Below are positions 39,501 through 51,564 of a stretch of 64,000 bases of DNA, piece after piece (the stretch's first letter is position 1; each line of letters starts with the position of its first letter). This DNA comes from Pilaira anomala. Taxonomy: Eukaryota > Mucoromycota > Mucoromycetes > Mucorales > Mucoraceae. The notes below the pieces were generated by a model that was not told the DNA's origin, did not search any database, and worked only from the letters and a program-made list of their open reading frames with translations. Location: the NCBI GenBank assembly GCA_025716855.1, contig JAIXMQ010000065.1:1-64000 (forward strand), in the 5' to 3' direction. A program made the translations under genes and the position numbers.

Positions 39501-40284
39501 TGGGAGATCTTGTTGAACAAGAAATGACTAAGGCTGCTCGTGCTATTGAAGAAGCTTCTGCTAAAATCCAAGATTTAATGCGCCGTCCTGCTAACCCTTC
39601 ATTTTCTGCTACTGATATTCAAGTACATCAACTTATTTTAAACTCTGTGTTAGCTCTTACAAACGCAATTGCTAATCTAATCAAATGCGCTACTGCTTCA
39701 CAACAAGAAATTGTTTCCCAAGGTCGTGGTACTGCCTCTAAAGCTGCTTTCTACAAGAAGCACAATCGTTGGACCGAAGGTTTGATTTCTGCTGCAAAGG
39801 CAGTAGCTATTGCTACCAATCTTTTAGTAGAAGCTGCTGATGGTGTAATTAGTAAGACACATTCACTTGAACAACTTATTGTTGCTTCAAACGAAGTTTC
39901 TGCTGCCACAGTTCAATTAGTATCTGCTTCTCGTGTAAAGTCTAGCTTCATGTCTCGTACTCAAGAACGTTTAGAGATGGCAGCTAAAGGTGTTAAAGAT
40001 GCTGCTGCTGAACTTGTCAAACAAGTTAAGGGTCTTGTTGCTCAACAGAATACAAGTGAAGTTGCAGATATTGATTTTAACAAATTGTCTGTGCATGAAT
40101 TCAAGCGTAGAGAAATGGAACAACAAGTTAAGATTTTAAAATTGGATTCAGAGTTAACAAATGCTCGTCGTGTCTTAGCTGAAATGAGGTAAGAAAAATA
40201 TGTATTATTATTTATACCATCAATTTTAATTTTTTATTATGTAAATATAGACGCAGTGGTTATCATACTGAAGAAACCGATTAA
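36554..40284 (+). CDS. SLA2: Endocytic adaptor Sla2/End4 (ANTH, coiled coil, I/LWEQ)
   Basis: Links PI(4,5)P2 membrane, clathrin and F-actin at endocytic sites; a HIP1R homologue. Ten exons: 36554-36656, 36718-36860, 36920-37134, 37223-37407, 37473-38111, 38165-38406, 38467-38766, 38838-38916, 38985-40188, 40251-40284; 3144 nt, 1047 aa. The ANTH domain occupies ~1-280 (KCIVYTWDHRTSAIIWN, AFKALILVHKIVKDGHPN). A Pro-rich linker (PPSLIDASTPQLPKRPE, then VIDFWSEKQ) follows. A Gln-rich coiled coil spans ~345-630. The talin-like I/LWEQ actin-binding module is at ~790-1015 (QLILNSVLALTNAIANLI, RWTEGLISAAKAVA). The length equals family norm. The start ATG opens MSYLSAEKAETELAQSIKKA, the usual ANTH beginning. 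Confidence 0.95.
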
Positions 40285-40450
40285 TTAAATAACATGCACT
40301 TGAAACACTTTCTTCAATAAAAATATCTTTTGTTATCAATATTTATTATAATAATACATAAAATAAAACTTTACTACAATTAATAATAATGGTTCTTCTT
40401 GACTAATTTACGAGTAGGGTATTAATTATTTATTATTTGCATAAAAATCA

Positions 40451-42225
40451 TTATGTCTGGATAATAGCATCTTCTTTCTCTGTAAAATTTAATCGTTTTT
40501 CAACTTCATTCTCCATGTATTCTTCCATATGAGTTGAAATGCTATAACCGCATGCTTCCATATCTTCAATAGCTAATTTTAATCTAGGGTCATTAGCAGC
40601 AGATAATACTTTGACGAGTTTAAAATAACATCCACGTAGTGGTATCATATTTAATTTCTTCATATTTTCCAAATATACAAACGCGTCTTCATAATCATTT
40701 TGTGTACACATTAACGTCACCATCTTGCTCATATTTGTTACAGTTCTCTTGACTCCTTTCGAAATTTGTTCTTTATAGATCATTTCTCCAAATGCTGCGT
40801 CCCGACAGTGAATACAGGCATCTAATACCGCATCTAAAGTTTCGCTATTAGGTTTTACACCAAACTCTTTCGCTCTAACAAAGACTGAAATCGCTTCATC
40901 GTTTTCCTTATTGTATGCAAAAGAATGAATAATCATGTTGAACAATGATATGTCTACTTCTTGTCCGTCTGTCTTTGCCATTTCTATCAAAATATCTCGA
41001 GATTTTCTAATGGCATTTACATCTGTTCCTAACTTGTGTGCTACTGGTAACGTCGTTTTTTTGTTTGGTATAACACCCGCTTTTCTCATTGCAGTAAAGA
41101 CTTTGAAGGTACTAGCCATGTCACCAGTAGAAGCAAAAGCTTCAATTAATGGAGAAAAATGACAATCTCTATAAGTATAACCCTGTTCACCAAGTACTCT
41201 AATAACATCACTTGCAAGCTGTGGATCACCATGTTTACCAGCCAAGTTTAATACATTCAAAAAGACACCTTCGTCTGGTATAAAATTACAATTTATAACG
41301 GCTTTCTCCCAATTTAATTTGGCTATTTTATACTGATGAAACAAAGTTAAAAGTTTAGTGTTATGAGTTTTGAAATCGAAAATTAAAATACTTACATAAC
41401 CATTCGAAGAAGCAGACCTCAACACATGCATATATAAAAATTTATCCTTGATTCTAAATGTAGGTAATTTCTCAGCTTCTTCCAGTAATTCAGAAGCTAC
41501 ATCAGGTTGATGTAAATTTACTGCCAAGTCAATGATATCAAGATATGTTAACAATCCAGGCACGATGTTTTGTTTCTTCATCAATTCAAATGTATCCAGG
41601 GCTCGTTCTAATTCAGTATTTTCTCGCATACAGGCTAACATTAAATGGTAGGTTTTGGACGTCGGTTTATGTCCATATTTTTCCATCAGTTCAATTATCC
41701 TCGCTTGTGTTGTAGCATCACCGGTTCTAGCTGCCAACTATAGCATGAATTAATACCTTATACTTTTCTGGCACCCTCCCCCCCCCCTTTTTTTTTTACT
41801 ATTTACCTGTAATGCTTTATGGTAAAAAGTTCTTGTCGGTTTAATTCCTTGAGATTCCATTTGTTCATGGAGTGTTAGTATTTTATCTTCTCCACGTTTA
41901 GAATAGGCAGTAAGTATATGTTCATAAGTTTCGGCATTAAACGGTTCGCCACTTTGTTGTAGATCCTTGGCAAGATCCAACACTCTAGATAAAGTAACTG
42001 CTTTACTGATATTACGAGCAGAGGCATCGTCAAGAACACGAAACATCTTCAAGTTGATCTCGGTTAGTAAGGAATTGCTCGTATAATTTCGACATGATTG
42101 TTGTGAACATTCTATTATAAAATCCAGGTTAGCTTTTATTTGAAATATTTGTTGTTGACTTATGCTTATTTTTTTTTTTTACGTTTTAATATCTGTGGTT
42201 TATATCTTAATAAACTTCTAAGCAT
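40451..42225 (-). CDS. Mitochondrial pentatricopeptide-repeat (PPR) protein
   Basis: Four exons (42225-42183, 42111-41807, 41737-41396, 41332-40451) give 1572 nt, 523 aa. The short first exon encodes a clear presequence, MLRSLLRYKPQILK, and exon 2 continues with a plausible processing site, CRNYTSNSLL. About ten degenerate PPR units follow, with typical starts such as NAETYEHILTAYSKRGED, TSKTYHLMLACMRENTEL, VPGLLTYLDIIDLAVNL, DISLFNMIIHSFAYNKEND and NSETLDAVLDACIHCRD. Such proteins bind organellar RNA or mitoribosomes. The specific target is not readable here, so no symbol is given. An ATG at 42046 inside exon 2 would lack the presequence, so the upstream exon is favoured. It is divergent from ITC1. 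Confidence 0.85.
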
Positions 42226-42423
42226 GTCAAAAATATTAGAAAAGAGAAAAAGCCCCAGTCGAAAATTTTCAATTTCTACTTTTTTTTTTGAAATATGTCC
42301 CTTGAATGAATGCCCACTCTAAATTATCTTAACCTACTCAACAAAATAAATATCTGCTTATTTAGTTTTTTTTTTCTGTTACGCCATCTGAATCCGGACA
42401 ATGATTGAATAACCAATTAATTA

Positions 42424-42635
42424 AGATGGCTACAGTTAAAACAAAGGCACCTTCTACTACAGGAGCAGCAGCAGCAGCAGCAGTCAAATTATGGCCTGTC
42501 CTCCACCAGTTCCGGTTACAACACTACCTACTTCATTATTAACTCAACGTGAAGGATAACTTATGACATCTCCTACACAACGTTCAACTGCTACACCACC
42601 TTAATCCATGACAACTCCACCTGTACCAGCAGCTA
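42424..42635 (+). pseudogene. Decayed gene 5' fragment with Ala run and Pro/Thr-rich text
   Basis: An ATG at about 42425 opens MATVKTKAPSTTG and an alanine run. After a one-base frame change the text continues as Pro/Thr-rich protein (PPPVPVTTLPTSLLTQREG). It is broken by two TAA codons (near 42557 and 42602) after each of which the same coding style resumes. Both stops would be glutamine (CAA) after a single C-to-T reversal. It ends at the TATG microsatellite. I do not recognise the parent protein. Confidence 0.4.
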
Positions 42636-42668
42636 GATGTACGTATGTATGTATGTATGTATGTATGT
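42635..42668. repeat. (TATG)n microsatellite
   Basis: About eight tandem copies of TATG/GTAT directly after the decayed coding fragment. Opposite-strand frames through it (Tyr/Ile/His repeats) are spurious. Confidence 0.85.
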
Positions 42669-42971
42669 AAAAATAGGGAGCGCACCAAAATAAAAATAAA
42701 AAAGCACCTGTCATTTTTTAAAAGCCTTATATACTTATCAAAGTCGAAAACCTTATTTTCTAACCACATGTCTCGAGTGAAAAAAATTAAAATGGTCAGT
42801 AAATATGAAATAGCTTCACATTTTCGGTACAAAGTTTTTTTCTTAATTAAAACACAGTTTCTCTCTTTATTTACCGGACTCACTGAAATACACGCTCAAT
42901 AAACGCGACGTCTAATTTTTTTTTTCCTCTTTTTTTTTTTTTTTTTTTTAAATATATATATATATATCGTT

Positions 42972-44064
42972 ATGCCTTTATTAAATAGAAAAAGAGTTCC
43001 ATTAACACCAAATATACCATATGATTCCAAACGCAAAAGAAAAGAGGTTTGGTACCTTCGCTTTACCAATGAAGTTTTCACAAGCTATGAGTATGTGTTT
43101 ATTTCAAAAAGACATGAATCTCAATGATAAATAAAAATAATCTTAACGTTTTGTTATAAAAATATAGATCGTATATCAATAAATTAACACTGTATCACCA
43201 ACCTATTTGGGAGTGTGAAGCAACAGGAAGACAAAACTTGACATATGAACAAGCTTTAGAAAGTGAAAAGAGCGAACAAGATAGAGCAGAATATAAATTT
43301 AGTCAAGCACTTTTGATTCAAATTTTGAATCGAATCAAATTTCGTAAATATTTCTTTTTTTGTCAAAAATAAATCCATATACTTACTTTTATTATATTCA
43401 ATAGAAACTGTCCGATTGGATACACTTGTAAATGATATATTTCAGTTTTTTAAAAATACGTTTGTAGTAGATGAAATTATACACTGTAAATTAAATGGTT
43501 ACAAGTATGTCTTTTTAATCATAATTCAATAGAAAAACTAACTTCTTAATAGTTATTTGGCAAGGATTATTCAAATCCTACCAAAGCAAAATCAAGAATA
43601 TCATCAAACTGGATGGAACATGAAAACCGAATCTATATCAAACTCAGAATCAGAAGATGATACCACAGTACCTCGACAAGCAAATGGTAGACTTCGATTT
43701 CCTGATGCCTTCTTACACCCTACACCTCAATCACCATCACAATCCGAAAATGAATCTGTAGTAGAGAATGAACCCGAGATCTGTCAATACAAGGTACAAT
43801 TAATTGATGAGCACCATCAACCTTTGGAAAATTGTACTCGAATTGTAGACGCAAGGGATATAAAGCGAGATGGATTCAATAAATCAAATATACAAAGTTT
43901 CATTCGAGAGTGTTGTTATAAGGATAATTATGTGAATGCACCTTGGTTAATTCGAGCCAATATTGCAACCAAATATGATTTAGATACACGACTTCCTTAT
44001 GAATTACAACAAGCACAAGATAAAGTATTTGAAAGAGGAGGATCTGCAGCAGTAACAGCAGCAG

Positions 44065-44102
<38 letters not shown>

Positions 44103-46437
44103 AAGAAACGTAAGATGATGGTGAGTACAAAGACTGTAGATGAACGTGAAGCAGAGAAACGTGCAAGAAAAGAAGAAAGTCTATTACAAAAGGCTAAATT
44201 AAAACAAGAAAGAGAAAGGTTAAGAGAAGAAAAAAAGAAGCAATCAGGTGTCAAGTATCCTTTAGAAGATTTAGATTTACCTATCTATAGAAAGGATCCA
44301 AATTTGAATTGGGTCTTGGTAGATATGTCACCTTTAAATTATAAAGAAAAAGATGGTGTGATTCCTTATCCTTCCGGTGGTAGAACACAAAGACCTTTAC
44401 CACATCATGATTCTGCTATTCCACCTGAACTCTTTGATTCGTTTTTATCTATCTGGGCTTTTTTGACAGTATTTGCTGAACCACTCAAGGTATCTGCGTA
44501 TAGTGTTGATGAATTTGAAAGAGCTTTGTTTCATAATACACATCAACCAAAAGCAACTGTCTTGGTAGAATACAATGCGTGTCTTTTAAATGTAATTATT
44601 AACGAAAGAAAAGAAGAGACAACCAACGAATTGATTAATGGTGAAATGATGGAGACTTTTGTTGAATCATTAGAGGAAAGTGATGAAGAAGAAAGTGAGG
44701 AAGAGACAGAAGAAGGAGAGGCAGAAAGTGCATCATCATCATCCGAACAAAAAAAGCAGCAACAACAAGGATCAAAACTAAAGAATGAAACAAGTCAAGC
44801 GTTACCTAAAGTAGAAAGAGGATGGCGAGATAAAGAGCATTTAAGAATCAGTCAGAAATGGGATTTAAAGGAATTAAGAGCAAATTATGATCGTCGTGGT
44901 TGGGAAACGAGTTTAATTGGCTGCTTAAATGATGTGGCTACACCGGATTATATACCGGATTTAGATAATTTGTTAAGGCATCTTGTACCCCGTATAGGCT
45001 CCACTGCTGCAGAACGAGAGAAACAATACCCGACATTATCTATTAAACAGAAATTGGATATCATGCATTTCTTGATGGATGTTGTGAATGAATCAAATGT
45101 CATAAAGTAAAATTTGAATTAATATATTTTTTTTTCTTTTATATATATATATATATATGTATATATTCATCCGTTTTTATGTTATATAGAAACTATATGG
45201 AATATTGTCAGGAACAGCTATCAGAATTTAGAAAACAGAAAGTAGAATTAAACAAGGAATCAAAATTGCTGTAAGTAATACATTTTGTCTTATTTTATAC
45301 TTGTAAACTAACTACTTTTTTTTTGTTTTTTTTTTTTACGACAGAGTTGTTCGTCGTATCGAAATGGATAAAAGAGATAAGGCCGAGAAATCAGAAGAGA
45401 CAAGTGACGAGGAAGATGATAACTCAGGTAGTAGTCATTCTGATGACGATTCAGACAATGAATCTCACGATAATTCAGATGAAGACAGTGATTCATCTGA
45501 AAGCAGAATCGCTAATCGAGAACGTAGACATCTATCAAGACAAGAGAAATTAAAAGAAAAACAAAGAGAGCGAGAAGAAATGGAAACCCAAAGAAAGAAA
45601 ATGTACGCAGAACAACGCGAGGTAGCGAAAGCCAAGAATCAAGAACAACGCTTAAAGGCAACTGAACGTAGAAAATTAGAAGAAGAAGAACGTGCGTTGA
45701 AGAAGAAGGAGGAATATTTAGAGAAATCGATGCGTAGATACATGACCTTACGTATTCGTCCCCTGGGAAAGGATCGGTTCAATAATAGATATTTTTATTT
45801 GGATAATGTAGGTGTTGCGAATACATATGGTTCTGGTAGACTCTATGTGAATAGTCCAAGTGATGGAGATATTCTAATGATGATGGAAAGAGATCATGTG
45901 ACCCAACTTCCAGATCAGCCTTGGGGCTATGGAGGTGGACGTTGGTTTATTCACAAGTTGATGCGTGAACAAGGCTTAATTGAAGAAAGTCAATGGCTTG
46001 AGAACCGTATGAATGAATTAGAGACAGATCACCCAAGCGAGTATCAAGGTTGGTGGAAGTATTATTCTGACCCTGAAGAGGTAAAAAAAAAAAAAAAAAA
46101 AAGGGCACATTAAGTTTCGTCCTATTGTTTGTATACTTATTTATATTTTGTAGATACAAGAGTTAATGTCTTGGTTAAATCCCAAAGGAATTAGAGAACA
46201 TAAATTAAAGAATGAACTTGCGAAACAAGAAGCGAATATTATCAAATCAATGAAAAAGAGAGCACATGTAAGTTATATATATGTATATATATATAAAGGT
46301 TTATAAATTTTCCTTGCTAGATATTCTAAATATTTTCACATTTTTAGTCTTTGACAAAGACGGAAGCGATTACAAAACGTGCAACAAGAGCCAAATCATC
46401 TACATATACCGATTCGAATTGGACACCAAAGTTTTAA
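42972..46437 (+). CDS. ITC1: ISWI-complex subunit Itc1/Acf1-like (WAC, DDT, WHIM)
   Basis: Accessory subunit that directs an Isw2/ISWI ATPase in nucleosome spacing. Eight exons: 42972-43090, 43168-43343, 43405-43504, 43553-45106, 45190-45270, 45345-46080, 46154-46267, 46348-46437; 2970 nt, 989 aa. The N-terminal WAC DNA-binding domain opens MPLLNRKRVPLTPNIPYDSK and includes EVWYLRFTNEVFTSYESY, WECEATGRQNLTYEQALESE. An alanine run (about 11 A) sits next to a nuclear-localisation-like GKKRKMM. The DDT domain is at ~425-485 (ELFDSFLSIWAFLTVFAEPL). WHIM-type segments follow (LNDVATPDYIPDLDNLL; later IRPLGKDRFNNRYFYLDN and GRWFIHKLMREQGLIEES). An acidic Ser/Glu tract separates them. There is no PHD finger or bromodomain, as in yeast Itc1. 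Confidence 0.9.
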
Positions 46438-46753
46438 ACACAACATAATTACGAAGAAGTTTATATACACAGAATCATTTATTGCATTATCGAAAAACAA
46501 AAAATAAACATTAAATTGTCACTCTTTCTGCCTCTTTAATTACGCATCCAAATACCTACGTCAAGTATTTTAAGCAAAAAGTAAAAATATTTTTACCCTT
46601 AGCAGTCTTGCTAAAAATGTTTTTTGTTTACTTGTGTCAAAAATAAAAAAAAAAACGACGGTCTTTATGAAAATAATTGAGAATTTATTAAAATTTTTTA
46701 ACCCTTTTTTTTTTTTTTTTTTTTTTGTATCCTTTTTGTTTATTATCTATTTT
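46438..46753. other. Spacer ITC1 to NAM/SANT-like gene
   Basis: Short intergenic stretch with an AT-rich 3' flank and a T21 run near 46705-46725 just before the next start codon; no further feature seen. Confidence 0.5.
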
Positions 46754-47914
46754 ATGAAAATGGAAAGTAATGATACGGCTGTTGTCAACAACGACAGCAA
46801 CCTCCTTATCCAAAGTAGCAGTGATACTGGACCAGTTGAAAAACTACGCGGACCTTCCTTTGCAGCCGAAGAAGATCGTGATATCTGTAGCGCCTGGATA
46901 AAGATTTCTGAGGACCCCATCAAAGGTAAATATAGGGGCAATAAGTACTGGTCTATGGTTGCTGCCGAATTCAATTTGACTGAGCATCCAGATCAAGGTC
47001 CACGTGAAGCCTCTTCTCTTCGTTCACGTTGGAACATTTTTGCTCCTAGAGTAATCGAATACCATGATTACTTTCTAACTATCGAAAGAACAAATGCAAA
47101 TCTCACTGGATTATTTGCAAAGGTAATCATCATGATTTTTGTTACCCTTTATATAGTTTTTATTCACTTTTTTTAAATGTAATATATATAGTTTGGTGCT
47201 GCCGACATACTTTACGAGAATGACCACCAACAAAAAAGGTTCACTTTTCAACATTGTTATCTCATTCTCAAGAAATCATCCATGTGGAGAAATATGGCTG
47301 AATCGAAAAATCAAAAGAATGCAAATAAAAGCAGCAAGAAAAGAATTGCCATCGATACTATCATTGATCTAAATACGGATCAACAAGTGGTTGCCGGAGA
47401 TAATTGTGGCAGTTCTTTCGCTGAACAACCACAGGCGGTTGAAGAACAAGTTCCTGAAGAAGCTGTTGCTGCTGCTCCTGCTGCTGCTGCTGCTGGTATC
47501 AATAACCATGAAAGCGATAGAATACCAGCTTTCAGGCTTAAAAATAGTCATAAGAAGCGCAAGAGATCATCTAAAGAGGATCGTTATTTAGAAAAAGCCT
47601 TTGAAAAGGCCTTTGATATGACCCTTGAAGAGAAGCATGAAATTAAGGACGCTATCAATGCCAAGGCGCTTCGGGAGGCGATTGAGGTTCGTCGAGAGTT
47701 TAATAGAATGTATCAAGAAAAAAGTGATAGAGAATTGTTCTTGATGGATATTCATCATCCGGACTCGGTCAAATACTTTGAACGTGCTCGTAAATTGGCT
47801 CTGTTACGTCAAAGTGCTGCGATCTTGGCTGAGACAGAAAAAGCCAGTATGGTTGAAGAGGCAGCAGTTACTGTAGAAGACAGTGAAACTGAAGCGGGTT
47901 CTAATAACTCCTAA
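46754..47914 (+). CDS. NAM-associated/SANT-like nuclear protein (Harbinger-type Myb relative)
   Basis: Two exons (46754-47122 and 47192-47914) give 1092 nt, 363 aa. Residues ~35-150 form a trihelix/SANT-like module: DICSAWIKISEDPIKG, then GNKYWSMVAAEFN, SLRSRWNIFAPRV, and after the intron FQHCYLILKKSSMWRNM. The order W..F/Y-W..SLxxRW..HCWxxL is that of plant NAM-associated proteins and of the Myb-like partner protein of PIF/Harbinger transposons. A Glu/Ala linker and the basic SHKKRKRSSKEDR follow, then a helical C-terminal region (ALREAIEVRREFNRMYQEKS). The frame is intact and spliced, so it may be a domesticated or standing family gene. DNA binding is inferred. An in-frame ATG six bases downstream (46760) is equally possible. 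Confidence 0.75.
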
Positions 47915-48764
47915 GATATATCCCTTTTTTTTTTCCTTTTAATAATAATAATCCTTTCTCATCCTATTAGATAGAACCATCTCGTTACTAAATATTTATG
48001 TTTATAACAAAAATGGTAGTTTTATTGATATATGTGTATGTTTCATGTGGCGTCTCAGAAGTCGTGATATTTTATATGGTGTTGCCATATATAAAGATAA
48101 AAGGTGATACATACAATACAATAACTATTATAATATGTTTATGAACAACAGTAGACTTTACATGTGTACGATAAGATACTTTAAAAGCGTAAGATGATGT
48201 TATTTACTATTTATCAAACAATTCATATGTAGTTTCTTGTTGTGTTATGGAGACAATGTTAACAGAATAATGTAAAGCATTTTATATATAGAAGGGTATG
48301 GATTTTAATAAATGCGTATTCATGTATCAATCTCAAAGCAACATCATATTTACACATAATAATGGCTGATGTAACCATTTAGTGTTATGCAAAAAAAAAG
48401 GGAGGCTTTTTTTTATTTGTCCACGTTTGAAAATAGTAAAAAAAAAAAATCGATCCAATCAAATGTATTTGTTTCGTTCACATCGATTATGTGGGAACCT
48501 TTTTTCTTGGCTTCTTTAAAATGACATCCCTGTGACAAGTGAGAGAAAGAACACATGACTAAAATGCTTGTAATACAGTACAACATGTATTTTATTTTAA
48601 TATATTAAAACTATCAAAAATAACCCCATCCACTTCAAGTTGGAAATAATTATATGTGCATATCGTTTATAAATATACATATATATATATAACCCCAAAC
48701 TTTGATGGATTTCATATGTGGGGTTTCTTATATATTTTGAGCATGATTAAAAGACCGAAGTCAT

Positions 48765-48797
<33 letters not shown>

Positions 48798-48868
48798 TAT
48801 ATAAAAAGAGAAATAGATCCCTTTTATCTTCTTCTTTTTAACTTTTTTTATATATAAAAAAAAAAAAT
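47915..48868. other. Spacer, no gene seen
   Basis: 954 bp of AT-rich DNA between the NAM/SANT-like gene and the lipase gene, with a T-run promoter element at about 48777-48794 and a (TA)n stretch near 48674. Only short, low-complexity frames. Confidence 0.5.
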
Positions 48869-50315
48869 ATGGTTTCTTTAACACTTTATACATTATATAA
48901 TTATTTACAACGATCCGTTATTTCAAAGGCAACATCACTTTCATTTACAACACTATTATTACAAGCACATCGAAAACTATCATTTTATCAAACTACAAAA
49001 GAACAAGAAACAACCAAGAAAAAGCCTATTACGATTGCATCTTTAGCTCAGCAAGATCATCGAGTTCATATTCTTTATCCTTCTAGAACCCAATTAGCAT
49101 CTTCTGATTCATTCTTTTCTTCTTGTCCACCAACCAAATCGATTCTTCAAGATCAACAACAATCTAACCATATCGAATCTATCAAGAAACAATCGATTGT
49201 TGGTAAACTTACTCCACAATATATTCCTCCAAGAGAGCCTATTGTACTCTGTCATGGATTATTTGGTTTCGATATCAGTGGTCCACAAAGTATACCTGCA
49301 TTACAAACACATTATTGGAATGGTGTAGAAGATACATTAGCTAAATTAGGTGCAAAAGTCATTGTCACTAAAGTACCTCATGCTGGTACAATTTGGGAGA
49401 GATCGAATGCATTACATAGCATCTTGAAATCAATTCTTGTTGGTAAAAATGTCAACTTTGTCGCTTATTCAATGGTAGTTACTTGAAAAAAAAAATCACA
49501 TCATAATTACTCGAACTAAATATTTATATAGGGCGGACTTGATTGTAGACATTTATTAGCAAATAAGAAAGATCGTCCATACAATGTAAAATCATTAACA
49601 ACAATCTGTACACCCCATCGAGGTTCACCTTTTATGGATTGGGTAAGAGAGAACACAGGTATTGGATTACTACAAACACCTCATAACCATTGGCCACACG
49701 CCGCAACAAGTACCATGGCTGGAACAACCCATACCACATTACGTCATGATTGTCTATCATTACCTGTATCGAATCGATGGACTTCTAAATTACCTGGTTT
49801 CGATAAATTACTTGTCAAATGGTTTGATGAACCTGGTTACGCTCATTTGACAACTGATTTCTGTAACGATTATTTTAACCCAAATACACCTGATGATCCT
49901 ACTGTAAAGTATTATTCTTATGGTGCTGCTGCCAAGTTACCTGCTTGGTCTTCTTTATTAGGTGTACCTTATCATATCATTCAACAAAAGGAAGGTGATA
50001 ATGATGGCTTTGTTAGTGTCAAGAGTGCAAAATGGGGAAATTACATCAAGACTGTTCCTGCTGATCATTGGGATTTAAGTGGAGTCAGGTAAAAAAAAAG
50101 ATAACTATTGTATTTGATTTGATTAGTGTTCTGATAATTCTTTTATATATATAGTTCAATTCCGTAAGTCTAGTAAAAAAAAATGCTACTGTTTAACATG
50201 AATTGACATTTCTTTTTTATATAATAGTTATCGTTTAAGAACATCAGAAACTAAATTTGACAGATTGGACTTTTATGCAGAAATGGCTACTCGTTTGTAC
50301 AACCAAGGCCATTAA
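48869..50315 (+). CDS. Alpha/beta-hydrolase triacylglycerol lipase
   Basis: Serine hydrolase predicted to cleave acylglycerol esters. Four exons (48869-49474, 49532-50088, 50155-50163, 50228-50315) give 1260 nt, 419 aa. Residues 1-~120 are a variable leader with a hydrophobic/basic start, possibly an organelle or membrane signal. The oxyanion stretch is CHGLFGFD near 127. The nucleophile elbow is AYSMGG, with Ser ~201. The first intron falls exactly between the Met and the two Gly. Later catalytic candidates are Asp in EGDNDGFVSVKSAKWG and His in ADHWDLSG. The layout (YWNGVEDTLAKLGAKVIVTK, GTIWERSNALH) is that of bacterial-type family I lipases, also found in fungi. Exon 3 is a 9-nt microexon. 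Confidence 0.85.
50155..50163 (+). other. 9-nt microexon in the lipase gene
   Basis: The nine bases TTCAATTCC are flanked by a TATATATAG acceptor and a perfect GTAAGT donor, with introns of 66 and 64 nt on either side. Inclusion gives ...VSSIPYRLRT, and skipping gives ...VSYRLRT, both in frame. I include it because both splice sites are strong. Confidence 0.7.
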
Positions 50316-51418
50316 ACTTTAAACAACTCAACCACCCCCAATATACCCCCCCCTTTTCTTTCTTTTATATATGCTAATAATAAATTGTATACACATGCTA
50401 TGACTTTCTCTTAAAAAACGTTTCAATCTAAAATGGCATCATCATTCTTTTTTCTTTCTTTCTTGACGTATATGTACATATATAAAACATTGATAAAATA
50501 CCTATTGTATATTCTAAATTGAACGAGGTGTTACAAGAAGAGTGTTTAAATACCTTAACACATGTATAATATTAACAAGTAGAAAAAAAAATCGCTGGTT
50601 TTTAATTTATATGCCATGATGCTGTATGAAGATAAACTAATCAATAATACAAGGTTAATAGTATGAGGGGTAATATTTTTTGTCGTAGGCATCATGATTA
50701 TAGATACAGTTCGTATTAATGAAAATATATTAACACGTATGATCAACACATTTATTGGAGCTCCTTTCGAGGTGCAACCAAGAATTACCTCCTCGAAAAA
50801 AATTCTGTGCCGTTGCCCTGAGTGTATGGAACAACATAATGTTAGGTAGTAGTGTTAAAATAAAATCTCACCAAGTCATGAAACATCAAAAAGTTTCTGT
50901 ATCGACTTTTATAACATTTGTTGTATTGAAGGCAAAGACATTTTGCTTGATCATCCATAATTCTTCCTGTTTAAAAAGCACGACATTCTTATCCAGAATT
51001 GGGCGACACTGTTTTCTAAAAACATACGACACTCTTTTCTTTAAGAGGGTGACACCTTTAACTTTGGCAAGTGTAATATTATAATCTTACAAAAAGAGAA
51101 AACTCGATTGTTACACTAATGAACGATGCGGCTCGAATTAAACTGTTTTTTTTTTTGCTGGTTACAAAAAAAAAAAAAAAAAAAGCGTTATCATGCCGTG
51201 AATGTATACAGAGTATCAGCAGGTTAAATCACAGGTTATCTCTATCTAACAAGTGTGGGAAAGAATAAAAGGAAAACTCCAACGGAAACAAAGGCGGGAA
51301 ATCATAATAATAAAAAAAAAAAGTGACTATTTTTATGGTTTTTCTTTGTTATTTAAAACTTTTTCTACTTTTTTTTTTCTCTTTCCCTTTTTTTTTTCGT
51401 TATCAAAACCAAAACTAA
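50316..51418. other. Spacer before AMP deaminase, no supported gene
   Basis: Starts with C8 and T/C-rich 3' UTR sequence of the lipase gene. An open frame at 50755-51084 and its complement have no recognisable domain. The last 80 bp form a pyrimidine-rich leader for AMD1. Confidence 0.45.
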
Positions 51419-51528
51419 ATGGCCTTTAAGAACTCAAGTAGTATTGAAATTCCAACTAAAGAAGATATCCCTAGTTACGATGAAACTCCTTATTTCGATT
51501 ATCATCACTTAAAAGCAATTGAAAACGT

Positions 51529-51564
<36 letters not shown>

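Larger units (their letters stand above)
42226..42971. promoter_or_regulatory. Divergent PPR/ITC1 intergenic region
   Basis: 746 bp between head-to-head start codons, so it holds both promoters. It is interrupted by a decayed coding fragment (42424-42635) and a (TATG)n microsatellite, and it ends in T-runs and a (TA)n stretch just before the ITC1 ATG. Confidence 0.45.

Noticed and set aside
43900..44254. Leu-rich and Ala-rich frames on - inside ITC1
   Set aside because: Shadow readings of the alanine-coding GCA repeat in the ITC1 exon.
50755..51084. 109-codon + frame and a Cys/His-containing - frame in the same place
   Set aside because: The Cys/His spacing on - fits no finger class cleanly, and both frames are broken soon after.
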